Below, in pieces: positions 63,822-64,000 of a stretch of DNA of 64,000 bases (its first letter is position 1; every line of letters starts with the position of its first letter). Origin of the DNA: an uncultured Clostridia bacterium (GTDB lineage: Bacteria > Bacillota > Clostridia > TANB77 > CAG-508); assembly GCA_934122085.1 (NCBI GenBank), contig CAKOVS010000004.1:1-64000 (forward strand). The letters are read 5' to 3'. Both the position numbers and the translations under genes were made by a program. Under the pieces are notes generated by a model that was not told the DNA's origin, searched no databases, and saw only the letters and a list, made by a program, of their open reading frames with translations.

Positions 63822-64000
63822 ATGAATAACAAAAAAGAGTTAAGTTATAAAGACTTAAAAATGGTATGTAATAGAGATATGTTTCATTTTGAAACAACTC
63901 AAGACTTAGAATCAGTAAATGATGGTATAGGACAAGAGAGAGGAATAAAAGCATTACAATTTGGTTTACAAGTTGATGTAAAAGGATATAACATATATAT
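63822..64000 (+). CDS. Lon-like (LonB-type) ATP-dependent protease, N-terminal part
   Basis: ATG 63822 after ACGGAGGAAAAA. The 59 visible residues (LSYKDLKMVCNRDMFHFETT, then GIGQERGIKALQFGLQV and KGYNIY) match the N-terminus of the large Lon-related proteases, in which a CDxxxFxFxTT motif and IGQxRAxxAlxFGl precede the Walker A. The gene continues beyond the window. The 217 bases before it hold only AT-rich sequence and the mtnN terminator. Confidence 0.8.
   Translation, partial: MNNKKELSYKDLKMVCNRDMFHFETTQDLESVNDGIGQERGIKALQFGLQVDVKGYNIY

Overview
The window is strongly AT-rich DNA with Gram-positive style AGGAGG ribosome binding sites, TTGACA/TATAAT promoters, GatCAB amidotransferase, SpoVM, a SpoVB-like flippase, BofA, YtaF paralogues, sortase and ClpC. 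This points to a spore-forming member of the Clostridia (Bacillota), probably an uncultured gut lineage. The genus cannot be fixed from the sequence.

Layout. 1-2.8 kb is a decaying accessory region: a BIG2 fragment, an unreadable remnant, bofA, a tRNA-Gly and a DinD-like remnant. 2.9-4.7 kb holds two less AT-rich orphan genes. 4.8-9.6 kb is gatC-gatA-(unknown)-gatB. 9.6-11.2 kb is lemA-htpX on the minus strand. 11.3-17.8 kb runs through a YabE-like 3D protein, lepA, an rlmB-like methyltransferase, a membrane protein and a sortase. 17.9-19.0 kb has a peptidoglycan-binding M15-like protein and three tRNAs (Phe, Asp, Val). 19.2-23.7 kb has an S1 protein, ddl and a cytosolic alpha-amylase. 23.8-31.7 kb is a tightly packed, unfamiliar operon: MoaA-like radical SAM, SufS-like enzyme, SufU-like/nucleotidyltransferase fusion, P-loop kinase, HprK-like kinase, CYTH enzyme and a GroEL. 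It is followed by gltX, a HAD protein and a DUF951 gene. 34-44 kb is mostly housekeeping (ysxC, an HD protein, a TrmA-family methyltransferase, a YjjX-like NTPase, serS, yaaL). 44-50.6 kb is smc, a pilin-like LRR protein and a GH44-like hydrolase. 50.7-58 kb has ytaF-like genes, a COG2426 transporter, a spoVB-like gene, spoVM and an LPKTG-anchored papain-like protease. 58-64 kb has clpC, an XRE regulator, a pilin-like protein ending in a diversity-generating-retroelement-type variable lectin domain, an MTA/SAH nucleosidase and the start of a Lon-like protease.

Most striking observation. Five coding regions are each broken by one extra base, and in all five the break lies at an in-frame CGG followed by A (1188 bofA, 1734 DinD-like remnant, 18191 M15-like, 37834 HEGIH protein, 50120 GH44-like). 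Reading the four bases CGGA as one glycine restores each protein, at conserved family glycines in the clearest cases. By eye, in-frame CGG is otherwise absent from the native-looking genes. A tRNA-Gly at 1377-1450, between two of these sites, has anticodon-loop bases UCCG, the exact complement of CGGA, where an ordinary tRNA-Gly would have UCCA. This looks like a natural four-base glycine codon with its own tRNA. Three less AT-rich, apparently acquired genes carry in-frame CGGA that must be read as Arg plus A, which is the main complication.

Other points of interest are a structured two-hairpin intergenic repeat in about five copies, a pilin-type export module shared by two unrelated surface proteins, and the radical SAM/SufS/SufU/HprK/GroEL cluster.
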